Notes under the pieces: generated by a model
Told to the model about the DNA's origin: nothing
Databases searched by the model: none
Seen by the model: only the letters and a program-made list of their open reading frames with translations
Shown: positions 12,568 to 24,299 of the stretch, piece by piece
Layout of the letters: the number at the start of each line of letters is the position of its first letter
How positions within the stretch are numbered: position 1 is the first letter of the stretch
Source: Uranotaenia lowii
Taxonomy: Eukaryota > Arthropoda > Insecta > Diptera > Culicidae
DNA: 64,000 nucleotides
Direction of reading: 5' to 3'
Assembly: GCF_029784155.1 (NCBI RefSeq)
Contig: NC_073691.1
Location: forward strand, 128,402,714-128,466,713
Position numbers and translations under genes: made by a program

Positions 12568-13392
12568 ACAGAGTTTCGTTTAATATGATTAAGTAACTTT
12601 AAGGAACCGTAAATGACTTACCCTCGTAACACTAAACTAGGCAGTTCCGTAGTGGTGACGGATTACAAAAGGGGACCTTTTTTTCTTCTGGCGGCATGAA
12701 ATCAACTCCACACCAACCGGATTATCAACGGGACGGGGTGTAGATCCGCTTTGAATTTGAGCAACATTCGACACATCTGTTCTGGAAGCTTCCGGTGTGG
12801 CAACACCGGAACGAACCCTGCTTGCTCCAAAATCCAACCATCTGCCTGGTCACATTGTTGGTGTGCTTAAGTCAGATTTCTGCGTTCACGACATCACACC
12901 GTTAGGCTAGGAACAGCAAGGGCAAGCACTATGGGGTGACATCCCGGGCCTTCTGGCTAATTTGTTTCTCACCATGCAGCGTCATTGGAGCAGGAAAATT
13001 TTGTTCCATTTCCTCCTTATCCAAAGCAACACCGGAACATGATGGAAGATTTGAAGGCGTAGCGGTACCCGACTCGCTGAGAATCAAAAAATGTAGAAAA
13101 ACACAATTTCACAACAATCACGCATGCACCAAAACAAAACACGCACCCGGATTGCTGCGATCGAAAACTGCTCGTGTTTCGTTTAGTTCATCGCAGCAAT
13201 GCGAAAAATATCGTCTGTTTTCGAGCAATCGAGCAGGGGGATGGAAATCGAACCGAAAACGGATCGAATTCTAACCGCTAGAATTCGAGTGGCGCCAACT
13301 CTGTTTTGCAATCGGCCCGATTGAGCAAACGTTCCTGACAGGGCATGGATTATTCCAAGGTTATTAGTTCACAAGGTTCTCTGACTTTGTTA

Positions 13393-13521
13393 TGCCATAT
13401 TCGTTTTCATCTGGTGGAAAGATGGTTGTGCACCAACTGCTGTCAACTTCATATAAAAAAAACGCTTTGACAGCACTTGGTGCACTACCGGTGCACCACC
13501 AGAATGAAAACGAATATGGCA
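13393..13521. mobile_element. 129-bp MITE, TTA target duplication
   Basis: The ends are inverted repeats (TGCCATATTCGTTTTCAT inward on each side, about 24 of 26 positions matching), flanked by TTA at 13390-13392 and 13522-13524. A 3-bp TTA duplication with short TIRs suggests the PIF/Harbinger group. It lies about 450 bp upstream of the mannosidase start codon and so may sit in its promoter or 5' UTR. Confidence 0.7.
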
Positions 13522-13977
13522 TTAGTAAGTAGGCGAGAAGAGCGCGGTGAGGTTCAGTGAATGTGTTTGTAAACATCGGAAAATTTGTTCGAGCTGAGGG
13601 CTTTGTTGATAAACAAACTCCACGAACTCCATAGTAGCCAAATCAAAATGGCTGAATCGGGAGTTTCCATACGGAGAAAAAAGAAGAAGGAGAATCGGGA
13701 GTTTCTCATATCGTTACACCTCCTATATATACACAACTTGGACTATTCTGCAGCAGCTGAAAATCATAATAAATCAGGTACTTAGGAAAATAATGATTTG
13801 GGCTAAGAATCCATTATCGGGTTTCTTCTTTTAAAAAAAGGTTTGTACCTACTATTTTCATTTGTCGCACATCTGTGTTCTTTTTTTTTATTTATATGCT
13901 CTTATCTAAAAAAATGATTAAAATTCATTTAGGGATACGTGGTCGACAACATTTGGTTGTTTTAAATAACGTTCAAA

Positions 13978-16900
13978 ATGGTACGGATTCGGCGGAAGTT
14001 TGTTTTTATCCTGACCGGGATAACATTGTTCGCTTTTTTGGTGCTGTATGCCATTCTGAACTATTCCATTCCATCGGAAAAACCGGTAATTGATTTTCTA
14101 GCAATGAAGAAATCCCAATGCTCTAATTATTTTTTTTGCAGAACAAACATTTTGTCATGCTAGAGGATAAAATCAAAAAGCTTGAAAATGGTCTCAACCG
14201 GCATTGGCAGGAATTTGGCGAAATTAAGCAACAAATTGATTCCATTCGTCAACATCCGGATGAGTATGGTGGTGATGAATCGCGGCGCTTGGACAAAGTA
14301 CCGGCAGTCGCTGCCCCGCATCTTGGTAATAGAGAGATGATCAAAGATTCGGTTATCAGTGCCAATAGGGACACTGGGGGAATATGCTCGCTGCGCACGG
14401 ATGTAGTTCCTCAAACAGATATCCAGATGTTGGAACTTTATGAGCGAATGGCATTTGACAATGTGGACGGAGGCGCATGGAAGCAGGGCTGGCAAGTTAG
14501 CTACGATGAAACAAACTGGAACTCCCATCACAAACTGAAAGTTTTTGTGGTGCCGCATTCCCATAACGACCCCGGGTGGATTTACACCTTCAATGACTAC
14601 TACGAGCGGCAGACTAAGATGATCTTTGCCAACATGCTGCGACACCTTGACGAAAACCCAGGAATGAAGTTTATCTGGGCTGAGATAAGCTATTTCGCGC
14701 AGTGGTACGATCATCTGGTTGCCGAAGACAGAAATACTGTTAAAAAGTAAGTAAATATAGATGATGATTCTCATAAAATTTAAATGTCCAGTTGCTGATT
14801 GAATTTCATTCTAATTGCAATTTTTTATTTCCACTCGTCATATTTTTTCGATAGGTTGATAAAAAATCGCCAGCTTGAATTTGTGACGGGTGGTTGGGTT
14901 ATGCCAGATGAGGCAAACTCCCACTGGTACTCGATGTTGCTGCAGCTCACCGAGGGCCAAAGCTATCTGAAAGCACACCTTAACGTTACACCAACATCCT
15001 CTTGGTCGATTGATCCCTTTGGCCAGTCGGCTACTATGCCGTACATTTTGAAGCAAAGTGGTTTTGACAACCTGCTCATTCAAAGAACACATTATATTGT
15101 GAAGAAAAATTTTGCCATGAAGAAACACTTGGAATTCCGTTGGCGTCAGCTATGGGATACGCGGGGCGAAACGGATCTATTGACCCATATGATGCCATTC
15201 TATTCGTACGATATTCCGCACACGTGTGGGCCAGACCCGAAGGTATGTTGCCAGTTTGATTTCAAGCGTTTGCCAAACTTTGGCTTGTACTGCCCTTGGA
15301 AGATTCCTCCTTCACCAATAACGGATGAAAACGTAGCCAAAAAAGCTGAGCTTATAGTTGATCAGTGGCGCAAGAAATCAGTTCTATATAATACCAGGAA
15401 TGTACTGATACCACTAGGGGATGATTTTAGATACACTCAAAGTAGAGAATGGGAAGCGCAAAGAGTAAACTATGAAAAATTGTTTGATTATATCAATAAC
15501 GAACATTCGCTGAACGTTGAAGCGCGGTTTGCAACCCTCCAGGAATATTTTGACTCTATAAGATCCAGTTTTGAACTAGACCATTTCCCTTCATTGAGCG
15601 GAGACTTTTTCACGTATGCTGATATTAATAACGATTACTGGAGTGGCTATTTCACGTCCCGGCCGTTTCACAAACGGCAGGATCGGATTCTACTGAACTA
15701 TGTTCGCAGTGCGGAGATGTTGCATGCCTGGAACCATTGGAGTTCGGAGGCTGAGGAAGAACTCGGTTCTCGTTTGGAGAATGCTCGACGCCAATTGTCG
15801 TTGTTCCAGCATCATGATGGCATTACCGGTACAGCTACTGCCCATGTGATGGAGGACTATGCTGATCGCATGGCCAAGGCACTCGAAGACTGCAAATTTG
15901 TAATGCAACAGGCCGTTTATAGGTAAGATTAATTTTAAAACTTTCAAAATGTTCGTCATTTTTTTTCAAACTGTTTGAAAGATTTTTTAATGTTAGACAA
16001 CGTTTCTTAAATTATTTTTTTACAAGTAGTACTAATAAGGCATTTAACTTATTTTAACTTTTTTTGATATTTTTTCTAACTTTCGGCAGATTATTAACGA
16101 AATCAGAAGTCTACGAAGGAGATCCTAAATTTCATTATCTGGCAATAGACGATTCCCGCACAGCAGACGGTTCGGACACTTTCCGCCCCACCATCATTAT
16201 AGGTGAAGAACTGCCCTTCAAACACGTGGTAGTGCACAACTCTTTGCCGTACACTCGAACGGAATTGGTTGAAGTTTACATTGGCAAACCCTACGTCACA
16301 GTACAGGACTCACGGGATGGCCAAACGGTTCCAGCGCAGGTGTCCCCTGTATGGGCTTGGCATACTCGCCCTGATGGCAGCAGCAGTCCTCAAGCGTCAA
16401 CCACAAAATTCCGTTTGTTATTCAAAGTAACAGTTCCTCCACTTGGTCTCGTAGTTTATACCGTAAATTTCCGTTCGCGAAAGCAGGACTGCGACGGTGT
16501 GTCGTTTGCCAAAACTACCATTCTCTCACGAACACCATTTACAGTTAATCTTCGCGAATATCCTGAAGAAGCTGAGTTTGTAAAGCACAGAGAAACCTCG
16601 CTACATATTGGTGAAGGTCCTCGAGCGGGATTTAACGCAAACGGCCTTTTAAAGTCGATTTCTGTCGATAACGATATGGTGCCAATTCATTTAGATTTCC
16701 TGAAATATGGAATGCGTTTCGAATCCGGAAAAAGTGGTGCTTATTTGTTTCACCCGGATGGTCCTGCAACTGAAATAAAACTGAACGATCCAGTAGTGTT
16801 GATTATGAAGGGTCCACTGGAAGCTAGTATCACAACGGGACTATCATTTGCAAACCATCAAACCATTTTAAGAGGCGACGCAATCGAAATACGCAACACC

Positions 16901-17848
16901 ATCGATATTGGTTCTCGAGAGAATACCGAAATTGTGATGCGAATATCAACAAACATTGCTAGTGGTGAATATTTTTACACTGATCTCAACGGTATGCAGA
17001 TTATTAAACGCAAGAGATTTGCTAAACTACCGATTCAAGGCAATTATTATCCGGTTCCCAGCGCAATGTATATCCAAGATGAAAGTTTACGGTTAACGAT
17101 TTTGAGCGGTCAGCCTCTCGGAGGATCATCTTTGAAATCTGGTCAGGTAAATGAGTAAAACTTTATTGGAATGCAGTTATTTTTCAGTATAAAACACAAC
17201 TTCGTTATTTTACTGTAGATGGAAATCATGCAAGATCGACGACTAACGCAGGACGATGACCGTGGGTTAGGTGAGGGTGTGCTGGACAATCGTCCAGTGC
17301 TGCATTTATTCCGATTAGTTTTGGAAAGTCGTGAATCTTGCACTAAGCTAGATCCCGGTTACCCTGCTGGATTTTTGACGGCTAATACCCATCGTGAGCT
17401 AAATACTTTGCTGCATCCCATGGAAAAGCTTATTTTCAATGAAAACCAATGGACAGGATTGCTGCCCGCTTTCGGTGCAAACCACGAAGCTCTGGAACGG
17501 GACATGGAAGTAGTAGCCATGCGTAATCTCCCGCACATCACAAGCGGTAGAGAAAAAAAGACGGCCCTTGGATTGGTAGTACACAGGACAAACTTTGAAG
17601 ACTGTGGTTCGGAGGCAACAACGGAAGGAAATGTATGTTGAACCGCTTTGTAATTTCATTTGAACACCTCCATTAATTATAGGTATCATTTTCAGCTGAA
17701 CATTAAAAAACTTTTGAACATAGGCATGGACAATGAGCACGGTATCTACAGTTCTCCGTTGACTCTATTACGAAAGCAGGAGCTGGTGTCATCTGACGAC
17801 ATCAGTTTGTGTCCGATGGACGCAAAAGCATTCATCATTCACCGATGA
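13978..17848 (+). CDS. alpha-Man-IIa: Golgi alpha-mannosidase II
   Basis: A GH38 enzyme of the Golgi that trims two mannoses from GlcNAcMan5GlcNAc2 during N-glycan maturation. Six exons: 13978-14085, 14142-14746, 14855-15922, 16090-17146, 17219-17632, 17696-17848; all introns are GT-AG and 55-167 nt. The frame joins through every exon to give 1134 aa, close to the 1108 aa of Drosophila GMII. It is a type II membrane protein: a short basic N-terminus (MVRIRRK), a membrane anchor at residues 8-28, a coiled stem, then the catalytic domain. Predicted zinc ligands are H177, D179 (in HSHNDPGW), D291 (SIDPFGQS, nucleophile) and H558 (FQHHDGITGT); the acid/base Asp is D428 (LGDDFRY). All sit at a constant offset of 87 from the Drosophila residues. 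A non-coding first exon spliced from 13777 to 13933 is possible. The gene looks intact. Confidence 0.95.
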
Positions 17849-18287
17849 ATTGGAATACTTTTCTAACGGTAGCGTTTTTGTTTACATATTTATACAGCAG
17901 TAATGAACCCGCCCTTCGGATAAGTCTATCAAGACTTGGTTAGCGCAAAGAACAAAAGAAATCTGATGAGAGCTGTCTGGATGCCAATGGCACGTTCGTA
18001 AATTGATTTTTCGTAAACTATAAACAAACGTTTGCAAAATAGGATTGTTCGATCTTCAGGCAAAAATCTATGCAGCTGGATGGTTCCAGGTTCGATCCAC
18101 CGAAAAATCGAAGCAAAAGGATCGATCTCCGCAAGATCGATCTTTTGAATTTTTTTTAAGAGGAGTGCTGTCTGAGGGGGAGGGCTGTTTTATGCTGAAG
18201 TAAATAGTGAAAACGACAGCAAAGGTCATACATTTGAATATCAAATGTATGAGCAATAAAAAAAATACATCGGTAGTAAATTTTTAA
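17849..18287 (+). other. Likely 3' UTR of mannosidase II
   Basis: AT-rich sequence after the TGA at 17846-17848 with no frame of interest. AATAAA occurs at about 18255-18260 and could be the poly-A signal, which would give a 3' UTR of about 430 nt. This is inference only. Confidence 0.4.
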
Positions 18288-18289
18288 TA

Positions 18290-18499
18290 GGGCGAATGCG
18301 CCAAATGTGAACAAATGGAAATGGAGTTATCAGCTGGGCGATAATGTACGTTCAGAGCTCTACATTTTGAATGCACAACGTTAACTGAAGGATATTTGGT
18401 TTTCGAAAAACGGAGAAAACAAAATGAAATATTTGCTGGGAGCTCACGGAGCTGTCAAACTTTGAATTTCTCGAAACAGTGTTGTTGGCGCATTCGCCG
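18290..18499. mobile_element. Possible 210-bp TA-flanked MITE
   Basis: The ends are short inverted repeats, GGCGAATGCGCCAA at the left and its complement at the right, flanked by TA at 18288-18289 and 18500-18501. No coding capacity. The short TIR (14 bp) makes a chance match possible. Confidence 0.45.
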
Positions 18500-18501
18500 T
18501 A

Positions 18502-19118
18502 ATCAAAATTCGATACTGACATGTTTTCGAATTCAACAGAAAAATATTTTACTTTTCATGACTTTGTTTGAGTTTTTATGACATATAAAAAAAAGGAAAA
18601 ATATTTGCATTACACCATAAGACATACTAACAAGCCCGCTTATGGGCTGGAAAGGAATAAGTGTAAATATTGTATTTAGTATGAATGATTAAGCAATTTA
18701 CCATTTTAAATTAGTTCACTTGATGAAATGCTAATTTTGAAAAATCTAAGCTAATTATGAAAAGACGCAATATTGAAATATTAATCTGAGGATGATGATA
18801 CATCAAACGTATATGTAAATTAAACGCTTCATTTTTCTAAAAATAAAATTTTCTAGTGTGGTCTTATTCAAAACTCAAAAGCTGAACAGCCTTCTACCGA
18901 GCTTCAGCTATAAAACTTGAAGGTTTCAATAAGAACCTATATAATCCTTGACCTGAGTAAATGCTACAGATGTTTAATACATAGTTGAGTGTTATTTCTA
19001 TGGATTCGATAGAAGCTATAGAGCGATATTCGATAAAAGTTCAGGTTTTTCCACAAGACTAAAAGACGAATATAAAGTAAACATTCCGGAATTATTTTCG
19101 CAAAAACCGGGCAATATC
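18502..19118. other. Intergenic, nothing recognised
   Basis: AT-rich DNA with no supported feature up to the copia target site. Confidence 0.5.
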
Positions 19119-19123
19119 GAAAC

Positions 19124-19340
19124 TATTGAGAAACACGTCTTTACGTTTTCGATGATCGTTTATTACAGGACAACTTATGATACTAGGCTGGTTGCTTTTA
19201 TACCCTAGTCGTTGTTATTTAGTATTGCCATAGCAACCACAACGTCTAGGATACTTATATACTACGTACATAGCAACGTGAGTTGCTATGCTCCTTATAT
19301 ACAAATAGCTGTAAATCGCTGACTGCTATGATTTCCAACA
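19124..19340 (-). repeat. copia 3' LTR
   Basis: 217 bp, apparently identical to 22005-22221. TGTTGG at its coding-strand start and CTCAATA at its end. Confidence 0.9.
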
Positions 19341-19351
19341 CCCCCTCTCAG
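19341..19351 (-). promoter_or_regulatory. copia polypurine tract
   Basis: The coding strand reads CTGAGAGGGGG immediately before the 3' LTR, as expected of the plus-strand primer. Confidence 0.8.
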
Positions 19352-19399
19352 ATATTTGAATCTTATAGCCTTGAAGCTACAACCAACGATTGTTAACTT

Positions 19400-19959
19400 C
19401 ACTAGATAAACCGCCTGCATCTGGATGACTGTCGGATTACAGTCGCACCCCCTCTGAACACCTCATGTGCTCCGTCTGGCTGGGCATCCAATTTTTAAAG
19501 GACGTTTCTTTGACCGTTCAACAACTGTCCAAGTCTGATGATTCTGCAACGTCATTTGCTCGCCCTGGATCGCTTGCCGCCTTTCAACCTCGGTTGGATG
19601 ACCATCGACATCGGTACAACGTTCAGGAACCTGTTTGGGATTAACAACAGCAGAAAGAGCTCTATGTGGAAGAAAATCAGAAAACCAACCTGGTCTCCTG
19701 CACTCCCGACCACTGGACCTGGGAACTACTAAGTTAGGTTTGTACCTTTTTGTGGTGGGAGTGCGGTTGCGCCTTCCTCGTTGCTGTCGTCTTCTTCTTC
19801 ATCTTCTCCAGCAGTGCTACTGCCGCTGGATCCTCGATTATCCTCTTCTGCTTCTTCTTTTGCGATCTCAGGTCCCCCCTCTTGCTCGGGAAACGGTGGT
19901 ATTATCTCCGGAATAACCAATCTCTCGTCCACATTTGGGGCCTTGCGTGAACGACTCAT
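19400..19959 (-). pseudogene. copia integrase/RT remnant
   Basis: After the protease the minus strand gives SRKAPNVDERLVIPEIIPP followed by an acidic, Ser-rich linker, matching the integrase-RT linker of copia elements. In another frame come RRPGWFSDF and QMTLQNHQTWTVV, resembling the start of the RT domain. The integrase catalytic core and the RT active site are absent, so at least two deletions or one large rearrangement occurred. Confidence 0.65.
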
Positions 19960-19986
19960 CCGCCAATAAAAGAGGTTGCCTTTCGC

Positions 19987-21944
19987 CTAAGCAACACCGA
20001 TAGTGCCGCCGTCCTTCCTCAGAATTGCACGGTCAGGTTTGAACTCCACGTGCACACCCGCTTTTAGTAGTCTCGCCAACGACAGCACATTGTACTTGAG
20101 CTGCTTGACGCACAGCACATTGCCGAACGACAACTTGTACTGATTTCTCCCAACGGCCGACACGCCTTTCACGGTACCTTCCTTCGTTGCTATCAGCACC
20201 TCACCAACCTTTGCGCTGTCAATGTGAAGTGGCTCACGCACGCTGCGAATTTCGTTGAACAAGCATTCGTCACGGGCCATGTGGCAGCTCGCACCCGAAT
20301 CGAGAACCCACTCGATTTCGTCTCGATTGCTGAACACCTTCGCACCAGAAACAAGTGCAAACTCCTTGTGGAATGAAGTTTTCCCCTGCGCTTCGTTCGC
20401 TCGGCTCGCCTCGGGACAAGCATGCATCTTATGCCCGACCTTTCCACAATTGTAGCATTTTCCGGGAAAATTCGCTGACCTCTTACGTCCTTTTCCAGAT
20501 TTGGCCGAAAACGCCACCTCGTCCGAATCGTTGAACGCACCCGGTCCGAATTCTCTTCCAGAACGCTTCCTCTCCTCTGCTAAAAGGCGTGCTTTTACAG
20601 TATCAAGCCTTATTTGTTGATCGTCCAAATTTTCCATCACCGTGGTTACGACGTCGTAGCTGGGTGGCAACGATATGAAAAGCTGACTCACCATGTCAAG
20701 CTCAGTCACCGTGGCACCGGCATCCTTCAGCTGTCTCACCAGCTCATCGAACCGACGAAAATGATCCGCCAGCAACGTCCCTTCTTCCATCTGCAGCATA
20801 GCCAAGGACCGCCGAATATACGTCTGGGAGGCAAAACCTTTTTTAGCGAAGGTACTTGCCAACGACGTCCACATTTCTTTGGCCGTCTCCTTGTCGCGCA
20901 CGTACTCTAAATGGCTATCCGCAATAAACGCCACCAGGAGTGCTTTCCCCAAGTAACCATAAGCACTAAAGCTTTGCATTTTTATAGCTTTACTCCAGCA
21001 TTCAAGTGCTAAATTACACTATATCAGCATACCAAGTGCAATTTTGCATTACAACAGCCCTTCGAGAAATTCATCATAGCTCTAAAACAGAATAACAAAT
21101 GCTATATTTTCTAAGCATTAAATTCGCATCAAACAAGCTTGCTTAAATACTTTTTTGCACTATTTGAGCACTACACTGGCATTAGGCCAAAGCACATTAG
21201 CATTGATTGATGCTGAATCAATGCAAATTTAGGGCACCGGTTGCAAGAAATTTGATTCAAATAGGACTTTAATTTCAAAGATTTAACGCGGACCTGATAG
21301 GTCCACAAGCAGAGTTACTGAAAAATGTCCGATCCATATGGATGTCATGAGTTCGATTCCAGGTCATCTTCACCCGAAAAATAAAAAATAAAAATATTGA
21401 AAATTCAAACCGAGAGATCCCCTTAATATGCATCAGCGAATATCAAAATAAGTCAAATTCATTATCATGGCAGAAAAAATGGAGCCAAACAAAAATCGTT
21501 TTTTTTACCCGCATGGTTGTACCTCATTTGAACGCCATTTGCATTTTCCCAGCATTTTGCCCGCCAACGCTATAGCATCAATTCAGCATAGCACAGTGCT
21601 TTTATAGGGTTATACCAGTTTCTGCACTAAAGCCGCAGTTAATTTCGCCAAACCTGGCTCACAGGGCTAATATGATGCACAGAATCAAGCTCTATAGCTG
21701 ATGTTAGAGCAGAGTTGGTGCTAGTTTTTAGTGCTTATGGTTACTTGGGTCGCCTTCTCGTCCCTCTCGAAAAACGCTGCATTCGCTGCCGCTTCTCTGG
21801 GGGATCCGCCGTGATGGTGTCCTTCACTCCATGCGCCGAAAGTTGAGTCTCCACTCGAAACCTCCACGTGTCGTAGTTGTCGCCAGCGAACTGCACGATG
21901 CCAACTTTCTTCGGACTGCTCATCTTGAACCGGAAACTTTTCAC
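19987..21944 (-). pseudogene. copia gag-protease, interrupted
   Basis: The frame starts near 21923 with MSSPKKVGIVQFAGDNYDTW, typical of the copia Gag N-terminus. It is broken by a MITE (20948-21749) and by a 1-nt frameshift near 21790. It resumes at about 20947 and carries the Gag core (VAFIADSHLEYV, KEMWTSL), a CCHC knuckle (CYNCGKVGHKMHAC) and the protease motif WVLDSGASCHM with the active Asp. An in-frame TAG at 19987-19989 ends the open frame just where integrase should begin. Expected role: capsid and polyprotein processing. Not functional as it stands. Confidence 0.85.
20948..21749. mobile_element. 802-bp MITE nested in copia gag
   Basis: It has perfect 23-bp terminal inverted repeats (CCCAAGTAACCATAAGCACT inward, 20948-20970 and 21727-21749) flanked by TC on both sides (20946-20947, 21750-21751). 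Removing it with one TC rejoins the gag frame. No open frame codes for a transposase. The interior is rich in AGCAT/ATGCT words. It is younger than the copia insertion. Confidence 0.85.
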
Positions 21945-21983
21945 AGACTTCGAGAACTTTAACTTTACTGCACTCTTAGGTAT

Positions 21984-22004
21984 GGCGTGACTGAGCCCAT
22001 AACC
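21984..22004 (-). promoter_or_regulatory. copia primer binding site (half tRNA-iMet)
   Basis: Directly after the 5' LTR the coding strand reads GGTTATGGGCTCAGTCAC. This is the complement of the anticodon arm of initiator Met tRNA (CTGGGCCCATAACC) with one mismatch. Copia elements are known to prime from an internal, cleaved tRNA-iMet fragment, so this supports a copia assignment. Confidence 0.8.
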
Positions 22005-22221
22005 TATTGAGAAACACGTCTTTACGTTTTCGATGATCGTTTATTACAGGACAACTTATGATACTAGGCTGGTTGCTTTTATACCCTAGTCGTTGTTATT
22101 TAGTATTGCCATAGCAACCACAACGTCTAGGATACTTATATACTACGTACATAGCAACGTGAGTTGCTATGCTCCTTATATACAAATAGCTGTAAATCGC
22201 TGACTGCTATGATTTCCAACA
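22005..22221 (-). repeat. copia 5' LTR
   Basis: 217 bp, apparently identical to 19124-19340. The primer binding site follows at once. Confidence 0.9.
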
Positions 22222-22226
22222 GAAAC

Positions 22227-23438
22227 AAATCAGAAAAAATGCCAGAGAAGAGTCCAAAAAATGTAAGGGAAATGTGAAGAAAAAGGATTTGATATTAATT
22301 TTTATTTGTCGAAAGCATCAGCATTGTTCAATTCGTGTTTTGAGCGGATCATAGACTACACAAATGGCTTGTGCAAATTCGATGATTCCACGACGATTGT
22401 TTGATTCTATGCTTGCCCACACACGATATAAACATATTTAACCGATTTAATAGATTTTTCCAGGGCTCAAGAATCGATCGGAAATTTCAGTTGAAAAGAA
22501 AGACCAATCCTAATGCAAAAGCATTGGAAAGTGATTCGACATCCCCAAAAAAATCAATTTACGAACGCGCCGTTATTTTATGTTAAGGGTCCTATTTTAT
22601 TATTTAGTATGTTTTCAACACAAAATATTACCCAGTCTTACCTGACAAACCTTACTTAATTTTGATAGTTTCCATTTCAACTCACTCAAATTGAGGTGTT
22701 AAAAAATATAATTAAGAAGCGGTCGTAAATGTGTTACTAGTGTCAAAATTTCTACCACTTTTTCCCAACACGAGTGAACTTGCTCTAAAACTTTATCCCT
22801 TTTATCCAGATAAAGCCCGGTTTACAGTTCTTGTGAACTCGGACGAGAACGTGAAAAAATATTCTGCAGTGACATGTCAAATCGGTCGAATCTTCAAAAT
22901 TAGCAACAAGATTGTTTAATGCCAGATAGAAATTAGTTCCGATCATAAAGTAAGTACTTTATGTATTTTAAGTACTCTTAAAAGTATTTATCGATCAAAG
23001 AGTGACGAGCTTTAGCGATTTGTTTCATATGATTACTTTTAGTAAAAAGCCAATGTTTTTCAAAATAACTTTTATTAAAATGAAACAATCGAAAAGTTTT
23101 TATGAAATTTGAATGGATCGGTTCACTTGTGTTCATCAATTTTGTTGCTTTTCAGTTCTTTTTAAAACATTATTTGTGAAAAATTCCATGATTTTTTTAA
23201 TTATTTCCATATCTTTTCTGAAGCACCCATTTAAACAGAGCGGATTCTTTGTTTTCTATTTCAATGGACTCTAGTCATTCGCATGGTTTACATTTATTCG
23301 CTGAGAAACTCTTCGAACAGGTACAATTAAATGATGCCCAAGTAGGGTTTAAAATAAAATAAAAACTATCGTATGCGTTTCATTTCAAACTCGTAGTACA
23401 TTTAATATTTAAGACAATTGCCTTCAAATGTGCTTGCA
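22227..23438. other. Intergenic, nothing recognised
   Basis: AT-rich unique-looking DNA. Short frames at 22401-22586 and 22731-22919 are not recognised. Confidence 0.5.
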
Positions 23439-23446
23439 ATGCACAT

Positions 23447-24264
23447 TAGACTGAGTCGATTTGGGGTCATTTTTGAATTTCTCAAATCCTGGGGTCTTAA
23501 AAGCTTCGTCTTGGTCCAAAACTCATCCATGATTTTTTGTAGAATTTTAAAGTAACGTTTACATGAGTAAATTTGAATTTTTAGGTTTGTATGGGAAAAT
23601 TGACTATTTTGTACTGAAAAATCAACATCATTTTTGTTTCTTCTGTGGAACCAAGCCAGCTGATGATTTTTGTGCCAATTTATAAAATTCCTCAAGGAAA
23701 TTTTCCGCTGAACAACTTTGTTGAAGACCGTAACTTAGTATCTTATAAGACAAAAAAGTAATTAGCTGTTTAACAGGGGTATGACTTTTCGCATTGATAA
23801 ACCATAAATTTAATGGACATCACTGCATGGTGCCTTGCGAGGTATTGCATGACTACTTTGCATGCAATACATCGCAAGACTAGAGCAGTGATGTCAATTG
23901 AATTTATCGTTTATCAATGCGAAAAGTCATACCCCAGTTAAACCGCTAATAACTTTTTTGTCTTATAAGATACGAAGTTACGGTCTTCAACAAAGTTGTT
24001 CAGCGGAAAATTTCCTTGAGGAATTTTATAAATTGGCACAAAAATCATCAGCTGGCTTGGTTCCACAGAAGAAACAAAAATGATGTTGATTTTTCAGTAC
24101 AAAATATTCAATTTTCCCATACAAACTTAAAAGTTTAAATTTACTCATGTAAACGTTACTTAAAAATTCTACAAAAAATCATGGATGAGTTTTGGACCAA
24201 GACGAAGCTTTTAAGACCCCAGGGTTTGAGAAATTCAAAAATGACCCCAAATCGACTCAGTCTA
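23447..24264. mobile_element. 818-bp hairpin (foldback) MITE
   Basis: Two arms of roughly 390-400 bp are near-perfect inverted copies around a short centre at about 23840-23870, so the whole element is one long hairpin. Outer ends read TAGACTGAGTCGATTTGGGG inward. The 8-bp duplication ATGCACAT flanks it (23439-23446, 24265-24272). Small open frames on both strands are mirror images of each other and not genes. The 8-bp duplication fits hAT, P-like or Mutator-like transposition; the superfamily is not decided. Confidence 0.85.
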
Positions 24265-24299
24265 ATGCACATTGCCATTCGGACGTGAAAATGAACGTG

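Larger units (their letters stand above)
8729..13389. other. Intergenic upstream of mannosidase II
   Basis: AT-rich DNA without a supported gene. A 107-codon frame at 10117-10440 (+) resembles nothing I know. A short tandem repeat (11732-11816) and a possible exon remnant (12358-12567) are listed separately. Sequence at 12900-13300 is less AT-rich but shows no sustained frame. Confidence 0.4.
19124..22221 (-). mobile_element. Internally deleted Ty1/copia element
   Basis: A minus-strand LTR element with 217-bp LTRs (19124-19340 and 22005-22221) that look identical, beginning TGTTGGAAATCATAG on the coding strand, flanked by the 5-bp duplication GAAAC (19119-19123, 22222-22226). It keeps gag-protease and short stretches from the end of integrase and start of reverse transcriptase, but the integrase core, most of RT and RNase H are missing. 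An 802-bp MITE is inserted in gag. It cannot be autonomous, yet the identical LTRs imply recent insertion, so either an intact relative supplied the proteins or the deletion followed insertion. Confidence 0.9.

Noticed and set aside
12936..13274. A 112-codon plus-strand frame upstream of mannosidase II
   Set aside because: Composition is irregular, no domain is seen and nothing links it by splicing to the mannosidase exons.
14160..14774. A 204-codon antisense frame in mannosidase exon 2
   Set aside because: It is the shadow of the strongly supported coding strand.
23402..24083. Two frames (97 and 61 codons) in the hairpin MITE
   Set aside because: They are mirror images of each other through the inverted repeat and have no protein features.
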